A stretch of 64,000 nt of DNA from Flavobacteriaceae bacterium. Its GTDB lineage: Bacteria; Bacteroidota; Bacteroidia; Flavobacteriales; Flavobacteriaceae. A program made the translations under genes and the position numbers. The DNA lies in NCBI GenBank assembly GCA_012959395.1, contig DUDG01000012.1, forward strand, positions 1 through 64,000. The letters are read 5' to 3'. Numbering within the stretch: position 1 is the stretch's first letter; every line of letters begins with the position of its first letter. Below the pieces are notes generated by a model. It did no database searches and was not told the DNA's origin. It saw only the letters and a program-made list of their open reading frames with translations. This document shows, in pieces, positions 53,207 through 63,760 of this stretch.

Positions 53207-53725
53207 TTATCCGTTAAAAACTTTTTCTAATGTTATTCCTCTTTCGCTAGCTACTGTATTTGCATTTCTTAACCTTAATAAAGCATCAAAAGTAGCTTTA
53301 ACAACATTGTGAGGGTTAGAAGATCCTTGAGATTTAGATAATACATCTTGAACTCCCAATGACTCCAATACTGCTCTTACTCCACCACCTGCAATAACTC
53401 CTGTACCTTGAGATGCTGGCTTTATATAAACTTTAGCACCTCCATGTTTACCTTTTTGCTCGTGAGGAAGAGTTCCTTTATATAAAGGAATCTTAACCAA
53501 ATTCTTTTTTGCATCCTCAATCGCTTTAGCAATCGATGTAGCAACATCTTTAGATTTTCCTAAACCATGTCCAACAATACCATTTTCATCACCAACAACT
53601 ACTATTGCTGTGAATCCAAATGCTCTACCACCTTTTGTAACTTTTGTTACCCTTTGAATACTGACTAATCTATCTTTTAAATCTAGACCACCAGGTTTAA
53701 CAAACTCATTTTTATTGTTCTTCAT
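53207..53725 (-). CDS. rpsE: 30S ribosomal protein S5
   Basis: The 172-residue product has the double-stranded-RNA-like N-terminal domain ([21 protein letters not shown]) and the C-terminal domain with [19 protein letters not shown]. It helps decoding accuracy and mRNA entry. Spacing to rplR is 2 bases. Confidence 0.98.
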   Translation of the reverse strand: MKNNKNEFVKPGGLDLKDRLVSIQRVTKVTKGGRAFGFTAIVVVGDENGIVGHGLGKSKDVATSIAKAIEDAKKNLVKIPLYKGTLPHEQKGKHGGAKVYIKPASQGTGVIAGGGVRAVLESLGVQDVLSKSQGSSNPHNVVKATFDALLRLRNANTVASERGITLEKVFNG

Positions 53726-53727
53726 AA

Positions 53728-54084
53728 TTAAAATTTAAGTCCTGCTTCTCTAGCACCTTCAGCTAATGATTTAACTCTACCATGATATAAATAACCACTT
53801 CTATCAAAACCAATTTTTTCAATCCCAGCTTTTATTGCTTTTTGACCTATTGAAACACCAACTAATTTTGATAACTCAATTCTAGTTTTAGAATTATCTA
53901 CAATATCTTTATCTCTTGATGAAGCTGATGCTAATGTTTTACCAGAAACATCATCAACCAACTGAGCATAGATTTCTTTATTACTTCTGAATACAGATAA
54001 TCTTGGACGACTTTCGCTACCAAGAACGTGTTTTCTGATTCTTAACTTAATTTTATTTCTCTTATTTACTTTTGATAAACTCAT
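53728..54084 (-). CDS. rplR: 50S ribosomal protein L18
   Basis: The 118-residue product has the basic start [39 protein letters not shown], and the end [26 protein letters not shown]-like region that contacts 5S rRNA. It lies 2 bases before rpsE. Confidence 0.98.
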   Translation of the reverse strand: MSLSKVNKRNKIKLRIRKHVLGSESRPRLSVFRSNKEIYAQLVDDVSGKTLASASSRDKDIVDNSKTRIELSKLVGVSIGQKAIKAGIEKIGFDRSGYLYHGRVKSLAEGAREAGLKF

Positions 54085-54094
54085 TTTACTTTAT

Positions 54095-54637
54095 TTATGC
54101 AGACTTTCCTGCTTTTCTACGAATTTGTTCTCCAGCATATTTAACACCCTTTCCTTTGTATGGTTCAGGCTTTCTAAACCCTCTAATTTTTGCCGCAATA
54201 GAACCAATTAATTGCTTGTCAAAAGATGTTAGGTTAATAATAGGATTCTTTCCTTTTTCCGAAACAGCCTTTACTTTAACTTCATTAGGAATCATAAATA
54301 CTATATTATGAGAAAAACCTAATGCTAACTCAAGTCTTTGACCTTGATTAGAAGCTCTATATCCAACTCCTACTAATTCTAAATCCTTTGTCCAACCAGT
54401 ACTAACACCTGTAATCATGTTAGAAAACAAAGCACGATATAGACCATGTTTAGCTTTCATTGGTTTGGTATCAGATGATCTTGAAACAATCAAAGTATTT
54501 TCAACCTGCTCTACAGTAATAGTATCATAAGGCTGAGATAATTCACCTAATTTTCCTTTTACAACTAAAAGATTAGGTTGAATTTCTATCGAAACTCCTT
54601 CTGGGATTGATATTGGATTATTTCCTATTCTAGACAT
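54095..54637 (-). CDS. rplF: 50S ribosomal protein L6
   Basis: The 180-residue product begins MSRIGNNPISIPEGV and has the two L6 repeats, with ELVGVGYRASNQGQRLELALG and the C-terminal signature RGFRKPEPYKGKGVKYAGE. It is near the sarcin-ricin loop. It lies 10 bases from rplR. Confidence 0.98.
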   Translation of the reverse strand: MSRIGNNPISIPEGVSIEIQPNLLVVKGKLGELSQPYDTITVEQVENTLIVSRSSDTKPMKAKHGLYRALFSNMITGVSTGWTKDLELVGVGYRASNQGQRLELALGFSHNIVFMIPNEVKVKAVSEKGKNPIINLTSFDKQLIGSIAAKIRGFRKPEPYKGKGVKYAGEQIRRKAGKSA

Positions 54638-54651
54638 TTTTAAATTCTTTT

Positions 54652-55050
54652 TTAATATACATAACAGAGAACTTCTCCTCCAATATTTGATTGTTTTGCT
54701 TTTTTACCAGTCATAAGTCCTTTTGATGTTGAAACTATAGCCACACCTAAACCGTTTAAAACTCTAGGTAAACTTTCAGAATTAGAATATTTTCTTAATC
54801 CTGGTTTACTAATTCTATCTAATTTTTTTATAACAGGAGCTTTAGTAAAAGAATCGTATTTAAGAGCAATTTTAATTGTTCCTTGTACTGAATCATCTTC
54901 AAACTTATAACTTAAAATATATCCCTGATCAAAAAGAATCTTAGTCATTTCTTTTTTAACATTAGATGATGGAATTACAACAACCTTATGACCTGCACTG
55001 TTGGCATTTCTAATTCTTGTTAAATAATCTGCAATTGGATCTGTGTTCAT
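54652..55050 (-). CDS. rpsH: 30S ribosomal protein S8
   Basis: The 132-residue product begins MNTDPIADYLTRIRNANSAG and ends with the S8 signature LGVAIVSTSKGLMTGKKAKQ and GGEVLCYVY. In E. coli S8 represses the spc operon, but no S8-like RNA site is evident by eye here. It lies 14 bases from rplF. Confidence 0.98.
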   Translation of the reverse strand: MNTDPIADYLTRIRNANSAGHKVVVIPSSNVKKEMTKILFDQGYILSYKFEDDSVQGTIKIALKYDSFTKAPVIKKLDRISKPGLRKYSNSESLPRVLNGLGVAIVSTSKGLMTGKKAKQSNIGGEVLCYVY

Positions 55051-55068
55051 TATAATTTTTTAATTAAA

Positions 55069-55338
55069 TTACCAGCTAGCTTTTCTTACACCTGGTATTA
55101 AACCTTTATTAGCCATTTCTCTAAACAAAACTCTTGATATACCAAATTGTCTTATATAACCTTTTGGTCTTCCTGTCAACTTACATCTGTTATGAGCTCT
55201 TACAGGTGATGAGTTCTTTGGAAGTTTTTGTAATGCTTCATAATCACCAGCTTTTTTCAAAGCCTTCCTTTTATCAGCATACTTAGCACATAATTTCGCT
55301 CTTTTGACCTCACGGGCCTTCATTGATTCTTTAGCCAT
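55069..55338 (-). CDS. rpsN: 30S ribosomal protein S14, long zinc-free form
   Basis: The 89-residue product is the long S14 type ([20 protein letters not shown], ending [20 protein letters not shown]), without the CxxC pairs of the short zinc-binding form. It lies between rplE (1 base) and rpsH (18 bases). Confidence 0.98.
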   Translation of the reverse strand: MAKESMKAREVKRAKLCAKYADKRKALKKAGDYEALQKLPKNSSPVRAHNRCKLTGRPKGYIRQFGISRVLFREMANKGLIPGVRKASW

Positions 55339-55339
55339 A

Positions 55340-55891
55340 TTAATTCTTTTTAAATGGTAAGCCTAATTCAGTTAATAATGATTTCGCTTCTTTATCAGTA
55401 TTAGCACTTGTAACAAAAGTTATATCCATTCCTGAAATTTTGTTTACTTTATCAATATCAATTTCTGGAAATATAATTTGCTCCGTAACACCTAAATTGT
55501 AATTCCCTCTTCCATCAAAACCAGAAGCTTTAATTCCTTGAAAATCACGAACTCTAGGAAGGGCTGATGTGACTAATCGATCTAAAAACTCATACATTTT
55601 TTCAGATCTAAGAGTTACTTTAACCCCGATAGGCATTCCTTTTCTTAATTTAAAAGAAGCAACATCTTTTTTAGACATTGTATGAATTGCCTTTTGACCT
55701 GAAATAGTTGTTAGTTCCTCAACAGCATGATCAATTAACTTTTTGTCAGAAACAGCTCCACCTACTCCTTTGCTAATTACAATTTTTTGAAGTTTAGGAA
55801 CCATCATTACATTTTTATAAGAATATTCCTCCTTTAAAGCAGGAACTATTCTTTCATTAAATTCTTTTTTTAATCTAGGTTGGTAATTCAT
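55340..55891 (-). CDS. rplE: 50S ribosomal protein L5
   Basis: The 183-residue product begins [19 protein letters not shown] and holds [31 protein letters not shown] and the 5S RNA-contacting part. It lies 2 bases after rplX. Confidence 0.98.
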   Translation of the reverse strand: MNYQPRLKKEFNERIVPALKEEYSYKNVMMVPKLQKIVISKGVGGAVSDKKLIDHAVEELTTISGQKAIHTMSKKDVASFKLRKGMPIGVKVTLRSEKMYEFLDRLVTSALPRVRDFQGIKASGFDGRGNYNLGVTEQIIFPEIDIDKVNKISGMDITFVTSANTDKEAKSLLTELGLPFKKN

Positions 55892-55893
55892 AA

Positions 55894-56205
55894 TTAAATT
55901 ATTTCATCAGATTTTAATGCTATTCTACTTTTCTTACCATCAATTGTCTTATATCCAACTCTTGTTGTTTCTCCTTTAGATGTTAACAACGATAAGTTAG
56001 AAACATGTAATGGAGCCTCTTGCTCTGTAATACCACCTTTAGGGTTCTGAGAACTAGGTTTGTTATGTTTTTTAACCAAATTAACTCCTTCAACAAGTGC
56101 TAATTTTTTTAATCTAAATAGCTTTACTATTTTACCTTCAGAACCTTTGTGGTCTCCAGCTAAAACTTTTACTTGATCTCCTGTCTTTATTTTAATCTTA
56201 GTCAT
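55894..56205 (-). CDS. rplX: 50S ribosomal protein L24
   Basis: The 103-residue product has the KOW motif [19 protein letters not shown] and ends with [18 protein letters not shown] and related sequence. L24 starts large-subunit assembly near the tunnel exit. It lies 9 bases from rplN. Confidence 0.98.
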   Translation of the reverse strand: MTKIKIKTGDQVKVLAGDHKGSEGKIVKLFRLKKLALVEGVNLVKKHNKPSSQNPKGGITEQEAPLHVSNLSLLTSKGETTRVGYKTIDGKKSRIALKSDEII

Positions 56206-56214
56206 AATAATAAA

Positions 56215-56583
56215 TTATAAAACCTCAGGTGCTAGTGAAACAATTTTCATAAACTTCTTATCTCTTAATTCTCTAGCAACAGGGCCAAAAACTCTAGTCC
56301 CTCTCATCTCACCATCAGCATCTAATAAAACACATGCATTATCATCAAACCTGATGTATGATCCATCTTTTCTTCTAACTTCTTTTTTAGTTCTAACTAC
56401 AACAGCAGTTGAAACCTGTCCTTTTTTTACAGTTCCATTTGGAGTGGAGTGCTTAACTGTGATAACAATTTTATCTCCAACAGAAGCATATCTTCTTTTG
56501 GTTCCACCTAATACTCTAATAGTCAGCACTTCTTTAGCACCTGTATTATCCGCAACTGATAATCTTGATTCTTGTTGTAACAT
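56215..56583 (-). CDS. rplN: 50S ribosomal protein L14
   Basis: The 122-residue product begins [19 protein letters not shown] and ends with [20 protein letters not shown] and EVL, the full L14 pattern. It forms a bridge to the small subunit. It lies 2 bases after rpsQ. Confidence 0.98.
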   Translation of the reverse strand: MLQQESRLSVADNTGAKEVLTIRVLGGTKRRYASVGDKIVITVKHSTPNGTVKKGQVSTAVVVRTKKEVRRKDGSYIRFDDNACVLLDADGEMRGTRVFGPVARELRDKKFMKIVSLAPEVL

Positions 56584-56585
56584 AA

Positions 56586-56843
56586 TTATTTAGCTCTTTC
56601 TAAAATTTGAACAAGCCTCCAGCATTTTGACTTACTTAAAGGTCTTGTTTCCATTATTTTCACTGTATCTCCAATATTACAATCGTTTTCTTGATCGTGA
56701 GCAATATACTTTTTGGTTTTCAATACGAATTTACCATACATTGGATGTTTTACCTTGTTAACTTCAGCAACTACTATAGATTTCTCCATTTTATTGCTAG
56801 TAACAATTCCTATTCTTTCTTTTCTTAAATTTCTTGTTTCCAT
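56586..56843 (-). CDS. rpsQ: 30S ribosomal protein S17
   Basis: The 85-residue OB-fold product has [39 protein letters not shown] and [20 protein letters not shown], typical of S17. It lies 12 bases after rpmC. Confidence 0.98.
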   Translation of the reverse strand: METRNLRKERIGIVTSNKMEKSIVVAEVNKVKHPMYGKFVLKTKKYIAHDQENDCNIGDTVKIMETRPLSKSKCWRLVQILERAK

Positions 56844-56855
56844 TAATAAATAATA

Positions 56856-57050
56856 TTATTCTTGAATAGACCTTAAGGTTAATTCAGTATTTATCCTAGC
56901 AACAGTTCTTCGCAATTTTTTGATTTGCATAGGATTCTCAATAGGAGAAATAGCATGAGTCATTTTCATATCATAAAGTTCTTTTTTGAAAGACTGCAAT
57001 TTTTCGCCTAATTCTTCTATCGATAATTCTTTTACTTCTTTTTGTTTCAT
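56856..57050 (-). CDS. rpmC: 50S ribosomal protein L29
   Basis: The 64-residue helical product has MKQKEVKELSIEELGEKLQS and ends with LRRTVARINTELTLRS, the L29 signature. It lies by the tunnel exit where SRP docks. It lies 9 bases after rplP. Confidence 0.97.
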   Translation of the reverse strand: MKQKEVKELSIEELGEKLQSFKKELYDMKMTHAISPIENPMQIKKLRRTVARINTELTLRSIQE

Positions 57051-57059
57051 TTTATAAAT

Positions 57060-57479
57060 TTATGCTTCAAAATCTCTTGCAATGATAAACTTAGTTTTTA
57101 CAGGAAGTTTTTGAGCTGCAAGTCTCAAAGCTTCTTTTGCAATTTCATAAGGAACACCTGCAACCTCAAACATAATTCTACCTGGTTTAACTACAGCTAC
57201 AAAATATTCAGGAGCTCCTTTTCCTTTACCCATCCTTACTTCTAATGGTTTTTTAGTAATAGGCTTATCCGGGAAAATTTTAATCCATAACTGACCCTGT
57301 CTCTTCATGTATCTTGTTGCAGCAATACGAGCTGCCTCAATTTGTCTAGAAGTCAAGAAACTTGAATCTAAAGACTTAATTCCAAACATTCCGTTAGAAA
57401 GGACATGTCCTCTTTGTGAAAGACCTTTCATACGGCCTGTCTGCATTTTTCTAAATTTTGTTCTTTTCGGTGATAACAT
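57060..57479 (-). CDS. rplP: 50S ribosomal protein L16
   Basis: The 139-residue product begins [19 protein letters not shown] and has [20 protein letters not shown] and [20 protein letters not shown], which contact the A-site tRNA. It lies 17 bases after rpsC. Confidence 0.98.
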   Translation of the reverse strand: MLSPKRTKFRKMQTGRMKGLSQRGHVLSNGMFGIKSLDSSFLTSRQIEAARIAATRYMKRQGQLWIKIFPDKPITKKPLEVRMGKGKGAPEYFVAVVKPGRIMFEVAGVPYEIAKEALRLAAQKLPVKTKFIIARDFEA

Positions 57480-57496
57480 CTATACTATATATTTAA

Positions 57497-58216
57497 TTAT
57501 CTTCTTCTATGTTTTCTTCCTTTTGAAGGTCCTCTTCCTTTAGATTTCGAAGAGCTTAAACTCAAACCTACTAGAGGTGACAATTCTCTTTTTCCATAAA
57601 CTTCACCTTTCATAATCCAAACCTTAATCCCAAGCTTTCCGTAAGTAGTTTGCGCTTCAACTAAAGCATAATCAATATCAGCTCTAAAAGTTGATAATGG
57701 AATTCTACCTTCCTTATACGTTTCCGATCTAGCCATTTCAGCACCATTTAAACGTCCAGATATTTGTACTTTAATACCTTCAGCATTCATTCTCATTGAA
57801 GCAGCAATTGCCATCTTAATCGCCCTTCTATATGAAATTCTACTCTCAATTTGTCTTGCAATACTTGAACCTACTAATTGTGCTTCAAGCTCTGGTCTTT
57901 TAATTTCAATAATATTTAATTGAACTTCTTTTCCAGAAATTTTCTTTAACTCTTCCTTCAATTTATCAACTTCTTGACCTGCTTTTCCAATAATAATACC
58001 AGGTCTTGCAGTTGTAATTGTAAGGGTTACCAATTTTAATGTTCTCTCAATAATTACTCTAGAAACACTAGCCTTTGCTAAACGTGCAAAAATATATTTT
58101 CTTAATTTATGGTCTTCTGCTAATTTATCTCCATAGTCTTTTCCACCATACCAATTAGATTCCCATCCTCTAATTATACCTAATCTAATTCCTATTGGAT
58201 TTGTTTTTTGTCCCAT
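57497..58216 (-). CDS. rpsC: 30S ribosomal protein S3
   Basis: The 239-residue product begins [20 protein letters not shown] and has the KH RNA-binding core with [16 protein letters not shown], then the C-terminal S3 domain with [14 protein letters not shown]. The end is a basic [14 protein letters not shown] tail. It lies 1 base before rplV. Confidence 0.98.
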   Translation of the reverse strand: MGQKTNPIGIRLGIIRGWESNWYGGKDYGDKLAEDHKLRKYIFARLAKASVSRVIIERTLKLVTLTITTARPGIIIGKAGQEVDKLKEELKKISGKEVQLNIIEIKRPELEAQLVGSSIARQIESRISYRRAIKMAIAASMRMNAEGIKVQISGRLNGAEMARSETYKEGRIPLSTFRADIDYALVEAQTTYGKLGIKVWIMKGEVYGKRELSPLVGLSLSSSKSKGRGPSKGRKHRRR

Positions 58217-58217
58217 A

Positions 58218-58622
58218 TTAACTATCTATTATTTTTGATCCTAATACTAAAGTTACATGATTAGAACGTTTTCTTATCCTATGTGCTCTTCCTTGTGGAG
58301 CAGGTCTAAGTCTTTTCAACATAGCTGCACTATCTACTCTTATTTCTTTTACAAATAAATTAGCTTGCTCAACATCTGCATCTTCGTTTTTAGCTTGCCA
58401 ATTAGCAATAGCTGACATTAAAAGTTTTTCAAGTTTATTTGAAGCTTCTTTCTGACTAAATTTTAAAATTGTTAGTGCCATATCAACATTTTTACCTCTT
58501 ACAGAATCAGCAACGATTCTCATTTTACGAGGAGATGTTGGGCAATTATTAAGTTTAGCAAAAGCTATATCTTTTTTTGCTTCCTTAATTTTCTCAGCAC
58601 TTTGTCTTTTTCTTAATCCCAT
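58218..58622 (-). CDS. rplV: 50S ribosomal protein L22
   Basis: The 134-residue product has [20 protein letters not shown], the [15 protein letters not shown] helix and the tunnel hairpin region [20 protein letters not shown]. It lies between rpsS (11 bases) and rpsC (1 base). Confidence 0.98.
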   Translation of the reverse strand: MGLRKRQSAEKIKEAKKDIAFAKLNNCPTSPRKMRIVADSVRGKNVDMALTILKFSQKEASNKLEKLLMSAIANWQAKNEDADVEQANLFVKEIRVDSAAMLKRLRPAPQGRAHRIRKRSNHVTLVLGSKIIDS

Positions 58623-58633
58623 TGCAAATTAAA

Positions 58634-58912
58634 TTATTTCTTTCCTTTATTTTTAGCACCTGCATGACCACGAAATGAGCGTGTTGGAGAAAACTCTCCT
58701 AGTTTATGACCAACCATGTTTTCAGTTATATAAACTGGAACAAACTGACGACCATTATGAACAGCTATAGTTTGTCCAACAAAATCTGGAATAATCATTG
58801 AAGCTCTTGACCATGTCTTAATGACAGCTTTCTTTTTAGAGTCCAAATTCTTTTGAACTTTTTTGATTAAACTGTAATGAACGTAAGGTCCTTTTTTTAG
58901 TGAACGTGCCAT
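58634..58912 (-). CDS. rpsS: 30S ribosomal protein S19
   Basis: The 92-residue product begins [19 protein letters not shown] and holds [20 protein letters not shown] and [16 protein letters not shown], the full S19 pattern. It lies 4 bases after rplB. Confidence 0.98.
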   Translation of the reverse strand: MARSLKKGPYVHYSLIKKVQKNLDSKKKAVIKTWSRASMIIPDFVGQTIAVHNGRQFVPVYITENMVGHKLGEFSPTRSFRGHAGAKNKGKK

Positions 58913-58916
58913 TTAT

Positions 58917-59741
58917 TTACTTCTTTTTTCTTTCGATTATATATTTATTACTCGCTTTTTTCTTATCACGTGTTCTGAATCCTTTAGCAGGTATACCATT
59001 CTTAGATCTAGGATGTCCACCAGATGCACGACCTTCTCCACCACCCATTGGATGATCAACAGGGTTCATTGCTACTGGACGTGTTCTAGGTCTTCTTCCT
59101 AACCAACGCCTAGAACCTGCTTTACCATAAACAGTTAATTGATGATCCGAATTAGATACAGAACCAATTGTTGCATGACATACAGATAAAATCAATCTAG
59201 TTTCACCCGAGGGCAATTTAACAGTTACAAATTTTTTGTCCCTTGCCATTAACTGTGCAAAAGAGCCTGCACTTCTTGCAATTGCAGCTCCTTTACCAGG
59301 TTTCATTTCAATAGAAGATATTATTGTTCCTAAAGGAATATCAGATAAAGGCATACAATTACCAATATCTGGTGATTTTTTTGAACCAGAAACTACTTTT
59401 GAACCAACTTTTAAACCTTTTAAAGCAATGATGTAACGTTTCTCATTGTCTTTAAATTTAGTAAGAGCAATAAAAGCAGATCTATTAGGATCATACTCTA
59501 TTGAAACTACTTCAGCAAAATCATCATGCCTATCTCTTTTAAAATCAATAATTCTATATCTCTTTTTATGTCCACCACCAATAAACTTCATAGTCATTTT
59601 ACCTTGACTATTTCTTCCACCTGTTCGCTTCTTTGTAGAAAGCAAACTTTTTTCCGGCTTATCTGTTGTAATGGCATCAAAACCATTTACAACTCTTCCG
59701 CGTTGTCCAGGTGTGATAGGTTTTAGTGCTTTAACTGACAT
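58917..59741 (-). CDS. rplB: 50S ribosomal protein L2
   Basis: The 274-residue product has [20 protein letters not shown] near the start, the SH3-like RNA-binding domain, and the late signature [17 protein letters not shown], with the histidine important for peptidyl transfer. It lies 10 bases after rplW. Confidence 0.98.
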   Translation of the reverse strand: MSVKALKPITPGQRGRVVNGFDAITTDKPEKSLLSTKKRTGGRNSQGKMTMKFIGGGHKKRYRIIDFKRDRHDDFAEVVSIEYDPNRSAFIALTKFKDNEKRYIIALKGLKVGSKVVSGSKKSPDIGNCMPLSDIPLGTIISSIEMKPGKGAAIARSAGSFAQLMARDKKFVTVKLPSGETRLILSVCHATIGSVSNSDHQLTVYGKAGSRRWLGRRPRTRPVAMNPVDHPMGGGEGRASGGHPRSKNGIPAKGFRTRDKKKASNKYIIERKKK

Positions 59742-59751
59742 TGTTTATATT

Positions 59752-60042
59752 TTAAAGTTTATTATAAAAATCTATTGTATCCCCTTCTGAAATCTGTACT
59801 ATAGCTTTTTTTGTAGTTACTGATTTTCCTCTTTGAATACCAGTTTTGGTATATCTAGTTCTTCTTTCCGCACCATATCTCATAGTTCTAACCTTATAAA
59901 CAGAAACACCATATGTACTTTCTACAGCTTTTTTAATTTGAACTTTATTAGCATTAGTATTCACTAAAAAAGTAAATCTATTTTTAAGCTCACTATCAGC
60001 AGTAGCTTTTTCTGTTATAACTGGTTTAAGTAAAATATCCAT
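59752..60042 (-). CDS. rplW: 50S ribosomal protein L23
   Basis: The 96-residue product begins MDILLKPVITEKATADSELK and has NKVQIKKAVESTYGVSVYKV, the L23 strand-helix core. It is the tunnel-exit docking site for Ffh and trigger factor. It lies 1 base after rplD. Confidence 0.97.
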   Translation of the reverse strand: MDILLKPVITEKATADSELKNRFTFLVNTNANKVQIKKAVESTYGVSVYKVRTMRYGAERRTRYTKTGIQRGKSVTTKKAIVQISEGDTIDFYNKL

Positions 60043-60043
60043 A

Positions 60044-60670
60044 TTAACTTAAATTTGATTCAATTTGTTCTAATGAGCTCTCTAAAAAAACTAAATGCTG
60101 AGCATTCATTATGCTGTAAGTACTTATTTCTGAGTTAGTTACAACTTGACTACGCTCCAAATTACGTGCCGACAAATATACATTTTTATTAATCCCACCC
60201 AAGACAAACAGAGATTTTTTACCCTGAAGGCCTAAGGCATTAATAATATCTGAAAATGATTTGGTCTTAGGAGATTCAAAATCAAAATCTTCAATAACAG
60301 AAACTGCCTTAGCTTTTAACTTTAAACTAAGAGCCGATCTTCTTGCTAAGCGCTTAACGTTTTTGTTAAGTTTTTGAGAATATGATCTTACTCTAGGACC
60401 AAATATATTACCACCTCCTCTAAAAATAGGATTTTTAATACTACCAGCTCTTGCAGTACCAGTACCCTTTTGTTTTTTTATTTTTCTTGTACTTCCAGTT
60501 ATTTCAGCTCTTTCTTTAGTTTTATTAGTTCCCTGACGATTATTAGCTAAAAATCTTTTTACATCAAGATAAATAGAATGATCATTAGGAGTAACTTCAA
60601 AAATAGATTTAGAAAGTTCTACTGATCTTCCTGTATCCTTACCTTTTATATTTAAAACAGATACTTTCAT
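60044..60670 (-). CDS. rplD: 50S ribosomal protein L4
   Basis: The 208-residue product has the tunnel loop region KQKGTGTARAGSIKNPIFRG followed by GGNIFGPRVRSYSQKLNKNV. In E. coli L4 represses the S10 operon; no such leader was identified here. Its start overlaps the rplC stop by one base. Confidence 0.98.
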   Translation of the reverse strand: MKVSVLNIKGKDTGRSVELSKSIFEVTPNDHSIYLDVKRFLANNRQGTNKTKERAEITGSTRKIKKQKGTGTARAGSIKNPIFRGGGNIFGPRVRSYSQKLNKNVKRLARRSALSLKLKAKAVSVIEDFDFESPKTKSFSDIINALGLQGKKSLFVLGGINKNVYLSARNLERSQVVTNSEISTYSIMNAQHLVFLESSLEQIESNLS

Positions 60671-61287
60671 TATTTTCTAATTATTACATATGAGTTTTTA
60701 TGTCCTGGAACACAACCTTTTAAAACAAGGATATTTTTCTCAGCAACAACTTTTATAACCTTAAGGTTCAGAACTGTAATTGTTTCATTACCCATTCTTC
60801 CTGCCATTTTCATTCCTTTAAATACTCTTGCAGGATATGAAGCAGCTCCAATTGAACCAGGAGCTCTTAAACGGTTATGTTGACCATGAGTAGCTTGTCC
60901 AACACCAGCAAAACCGTGTCTTTTCACTACACCTTGAAACCCTTTTCCTTTAGAAGTCCCAGAAACATCAACAAATTCTCCTTCATTAAAATGTTCAACT
61001 GTAATTGAATCACCAAGATTCAACTCTTGATTGAAATTTTTAAATTCAACTACTTTATGCTTACTAGAAGTCTTCGATTTTTTAAAATGTCCAGCTTCAG
61101 CATTATTAGTGTGTTTATCATTTTTATCATTAAAACCTAATTGAATGGCATCATAACCATCAACCTCATCAGTTTTAATCTGAGTAACAACACAAGGACC
61201 AGCTTCAATGACTGTACATGGCAAATTCTTGCCATTTTCATCATATATGCTTGTCATACCTATTTTTTTTCCGATCAACCCAGACAT
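60670..61287 (-). CDS. rplC: 50S ribosomal protein L3
   Basis: The 205-residue product begins [20 protein letters not shown] and has [20 protein letters not shown] and [20 protein letters not shown], the L3 loop near the peptidyl transferase centre. It lies 21 bases after rpsJ. Confidence 0.98.
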   Translation of the reverse strand: MSGLIGKKIGMTSIYDENGKNLPCTVIEAGPCVVTQIKTDEVDGYDAIQLGFNDKNDKHTNNAEAGHFKKSKTSSKHKVVEFKNFNQELNLGDSITVEHFNEGEFVDVSGTSKGKGFQGVVKRHGFAGVGQATHGQHNRLRAPGSIGAASYPARVFKGMKMAGRMGNETITVLNLKVIKVVAEKNILVLKGCVPGHKNSYVIIRK

Positions 61288-61308
61288 TATTTTCTATTTT
61301 TAAATTAG

Positions 61309-61614
61309 TTATACCTTAATCTCAACTTCAACACCACTAGGTAATTCAAGTTTCATTAAAGCATCAATTGTTTTTGATGAAGAACTGTATATATCCAATA
61401 ATCTTTTATATGAAGAAAGCTGGAATTGTTCTCTTGATTTTTTATTTACGTGAGGAGATCTTAACACAGTAAATATTTTTTTATGTGTTGGTAAAGGAAT
61501 AGGTCCCGTTACTATCGCCCCAGTTGTTTTGACAGTCTTAACTATTTTATCAGCAGACTTATCGACCAAATTGAAGTCGTATGATTTTAATTTTATTCTA
61601 ATTTTTTGACTCAT
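61309..61614 (-). CDS. rpsJ: 30S ribosomal protein S10
   Basis: The 101-residue product has [40 protein letters not shown] and [15 protein letters not shown], the full S10 pattern. S10 also pairs with NusB in antitermination. It follows fusA by 10 bases, with no tuf gene between. Confidence 0.98.
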   Translation of the reverse strand: MSQKIRIKLKSYDFNLVDKSADKIVKTVKTTGAIVTGPIPLPTHKKIFTVLRSPHVNKKSREQFQLSSYKRLLDIYSSSSKTIDALMKLELPSGVEVEIKV

Positions 61615-61624
61615 TGTATTGGTT

Positions 61625-63754
61625 TTATTCTTTTATTACTCCGTTAATTGATGCTATCACTTCTGCTGAAACACTCTGAGGTGTTGCAGCATAATGATCA
61701 AACTCCATAGTTGAAGTCGCTCTACCAGAACTCAAAGTTCTTAGTGAAGTTACATATCCAAACATTTCAGATAAAGGAACTTCGCCCTTAACTACTTTAG
61801 AACCAGCTCTATCATCCATATTATTTACTTGTCCACGTCTTCTATTAAGATCACCTACAATGTCACCCATATTTTCTTCAGGAGTTAGAACTTCTAACTT
61901 CATGATTGGCTCCATTATAACGGACTTAGCAAATTTTGCAGCATTCTTATATCCAAGCTTAGCAGCAAGTTCAAATGAAAGAGAATCTGAATCAACAGCA
62001 TGGAAAGATCCATCTTTTAATGTAATTTTCATTGCATCCATTTCAAAACCTGCTAAAGGCCCATTTTTCATAGCCTCTTTAAATCCTTTTTCAACTGAAG
62101 GAATAAATTCTCTAGGAATATTACCACCTTTAATTTTATTAATAAATTCTAAACCTGGTTTTCCTTCTTCAGCAGGCTCCATAGTAAAAGAAATATCAGC
62201 AAATTTACCTCTACCACCTGATTGTTTTTTATATATCTCACGATGGTCAGCCGATGCAGTAATTGCCTCTTTATACTCAACTTGTGGTTGACCTTGATTT
62301 ACTTCAACTTTAAATTCTCTTCTTAATCTATCAACAAGAATATCCAAATGAAGTTCACCCATTCCAGAAATAATTGTTTGACCTGAAGCTTCATCAGTTT
62401 TTACTTGAAAAGTAGGATCTTCTTCAGCTAATTTACCAAGAGCCATTCCTAATTTATCTACATCCACTTTAGTTTTAGGCTCAACTGCAATACCTATCAC
62501 AGGATCAGGAAAATTCATGCTCTCTAAAATTATAGGATGTTTCAACGAAGTCAATGTGTCTCCTGTCTTAATATCTTTAAATCCAACAGCAGCACCAATA
62601 TCACCTGCCTCAATAAAAGGAATAGAATTTTGTTTATCAGCATGCATTTGAAATATTCTAGATATTCTTTCTTTATTTCCAGATCTATTGTTTAAAATAT
62701 ATGAACCTGCATCTAATCTACCAGAATAAACTCTAAAAAAAGCAAGTCTTCCAACAAACGGATCAGTCGCAATTTTAAAAGCTAAAGCTGAAAAAGGTTC
62801 AGAAACAGATGGTTTCCTAGATATTTCTAAATCTGTTTTAGGATCAGTACCGATAATCGCCTCCTTATCTAAAGGAGAAGGTAAATATCTACAAACAGCA
62901 TCTAAAAGAAATTGAACTCCTTTATTTTTAAAAGCTGAACCACAAATCATAGGAATAATACTCATGTCTTGAGTAGCTTTTCTTAATGCTTCATGAACTT
63001 CTTCTTCTGAAATAGAATCAGGATCATCAAAAAACTTTTCAAGTAGGGCGTCATCGTATTCTGCAACAGCTTCAATTAAATTAGCTCTATACTCATGAAC
63101 TTCATCTTTCATTTCTTCTGGAATATCAACAATATCAAATGTTTCACCCATTTTTTCTTCATGCCAAACTATTGCCTGATTTTTAACTAAATCAACAATT
63201 CCTTTAAAATTTTCTTCTTCACCTATTGGTAAGACTACTGGAACTGCATTAGATTTTAACATTGTTTTAATCTGATTGCAAACATTTAAAAAGTTTGAAC
63301 CTTGTCTGTCCATTTTATTTACAAAGCCCATTCGAGGAACTTTATAATTGTCTGCTAATCTCCAGTTAGTTTCAGATTGAGGCTCAACACCATCAACTGC
63401 ACTAAATAAGAAAACTAATCCATCCAAAACTCTCAAAGACCTATTAACTTCAACAGTGAAATCAACGTGACCTGGAGTATCTATAATATTAAAATGATAA
63501 GGTTTAGTATCAGGGTTTTTTTCTCCTTGATTAGTTGGAAAATTCCAAGTACAAGTAGTTGCTGCAGAAGTAATTGTAATACCTCTCTCTTGTTCTTGCT
63601 CCATCCAATCCATAGTAGCTGCACCATCATGAACCTCACCAATTTTATGACTAACTCCAGTATAGAATAATATACGTTCTGTAGTGGTTGTTTTACCTGC
63701 ATCAATGTGAGCAGCAATACCAATATTACGAGTGTATTTTAAATCTCTTGCCAT
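61625..63754 (-). CDS. fusA: Elongation factor G
   Basis: EF-G moves tRNAs and mRNA after peptide bond formation. The 709-residue product has the GTPase motifs [10 protein letters not shown] (residues 15-24), DTPGHVDF and NKMDRQG, switch [10 protein letters not shown], domain II, then domains III-V with [11 protein letters not shown] and the [15 protein letters not shown] segment of domain IV. It lies 6 bases after rpsG, in the str part of the super-operon. Confidence 0.98.
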   Translation of the reverse strand: MARDLKYTRNIGIAAHIDAGKTTTTERILFYTGVSHKIGEVHDGAATMDWMEQEQERGITITSAATTCTWNFPTNQGEKNPDTKPYHFNIIDTPGHVDFTVEVNRSLRVLDGLVFLFSAVDGVEPQSETNWRLADNYKVPRMGFVNKMDRQGSNFLNVCNQIKTMLKSNAVPVVLPIGEEENFKGIVDLVKNQAIVWHEEKMGETFDIVDIPEEMKDEVHEYRANLIEAVAEYDDALLEKFFDDPDSISEEEVHEALRKATQDMSIIPMICGSAFKNKGVQFLLDAVCRYLPSPLDKEAIIGTDPKTDLEISRKPSVSEPFSALAFKIATDPFVGRLAFFRVYSGRLDAGSYILNNRSGNKERISRIFQMHADKQNSIPFIEAGDIGAAVGFKDIKTGDTLTSLKHPIILESMNFPDPVIGIAVEPKTKVDVDKLGMALGKLAEEDPTFQVKTDEASGQTIISGMGELHLDILVDRLRREFKVEVNQGQPQVEYKEAITASADHREIYKKQSGGRGKFADISFTMEPAEEGKPGLEFINKIKGGNIPREFIPSVEKGFKEAMKNGPLAGFEMDAMKITLKDGSFHAVDSDSLSFELAAKLGYKNAAKFAKSVIMEPIMKLEVLTPEENMGDIVGDLNRRRGQVNNMDDRAGSKVVKGEVPLSEMFGYVTSLRTLSSGRATSTMEFDHYAATPQSVSAEVIASINGVIKE

Positions 63755-63760
63755 TTTATA

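Noticed and set aside
61860-62291. Rightward open frame inside fusA
   Set aside because: It is the antisense of EF-G coding sequence; EF-G conservation explains the lack of stops.
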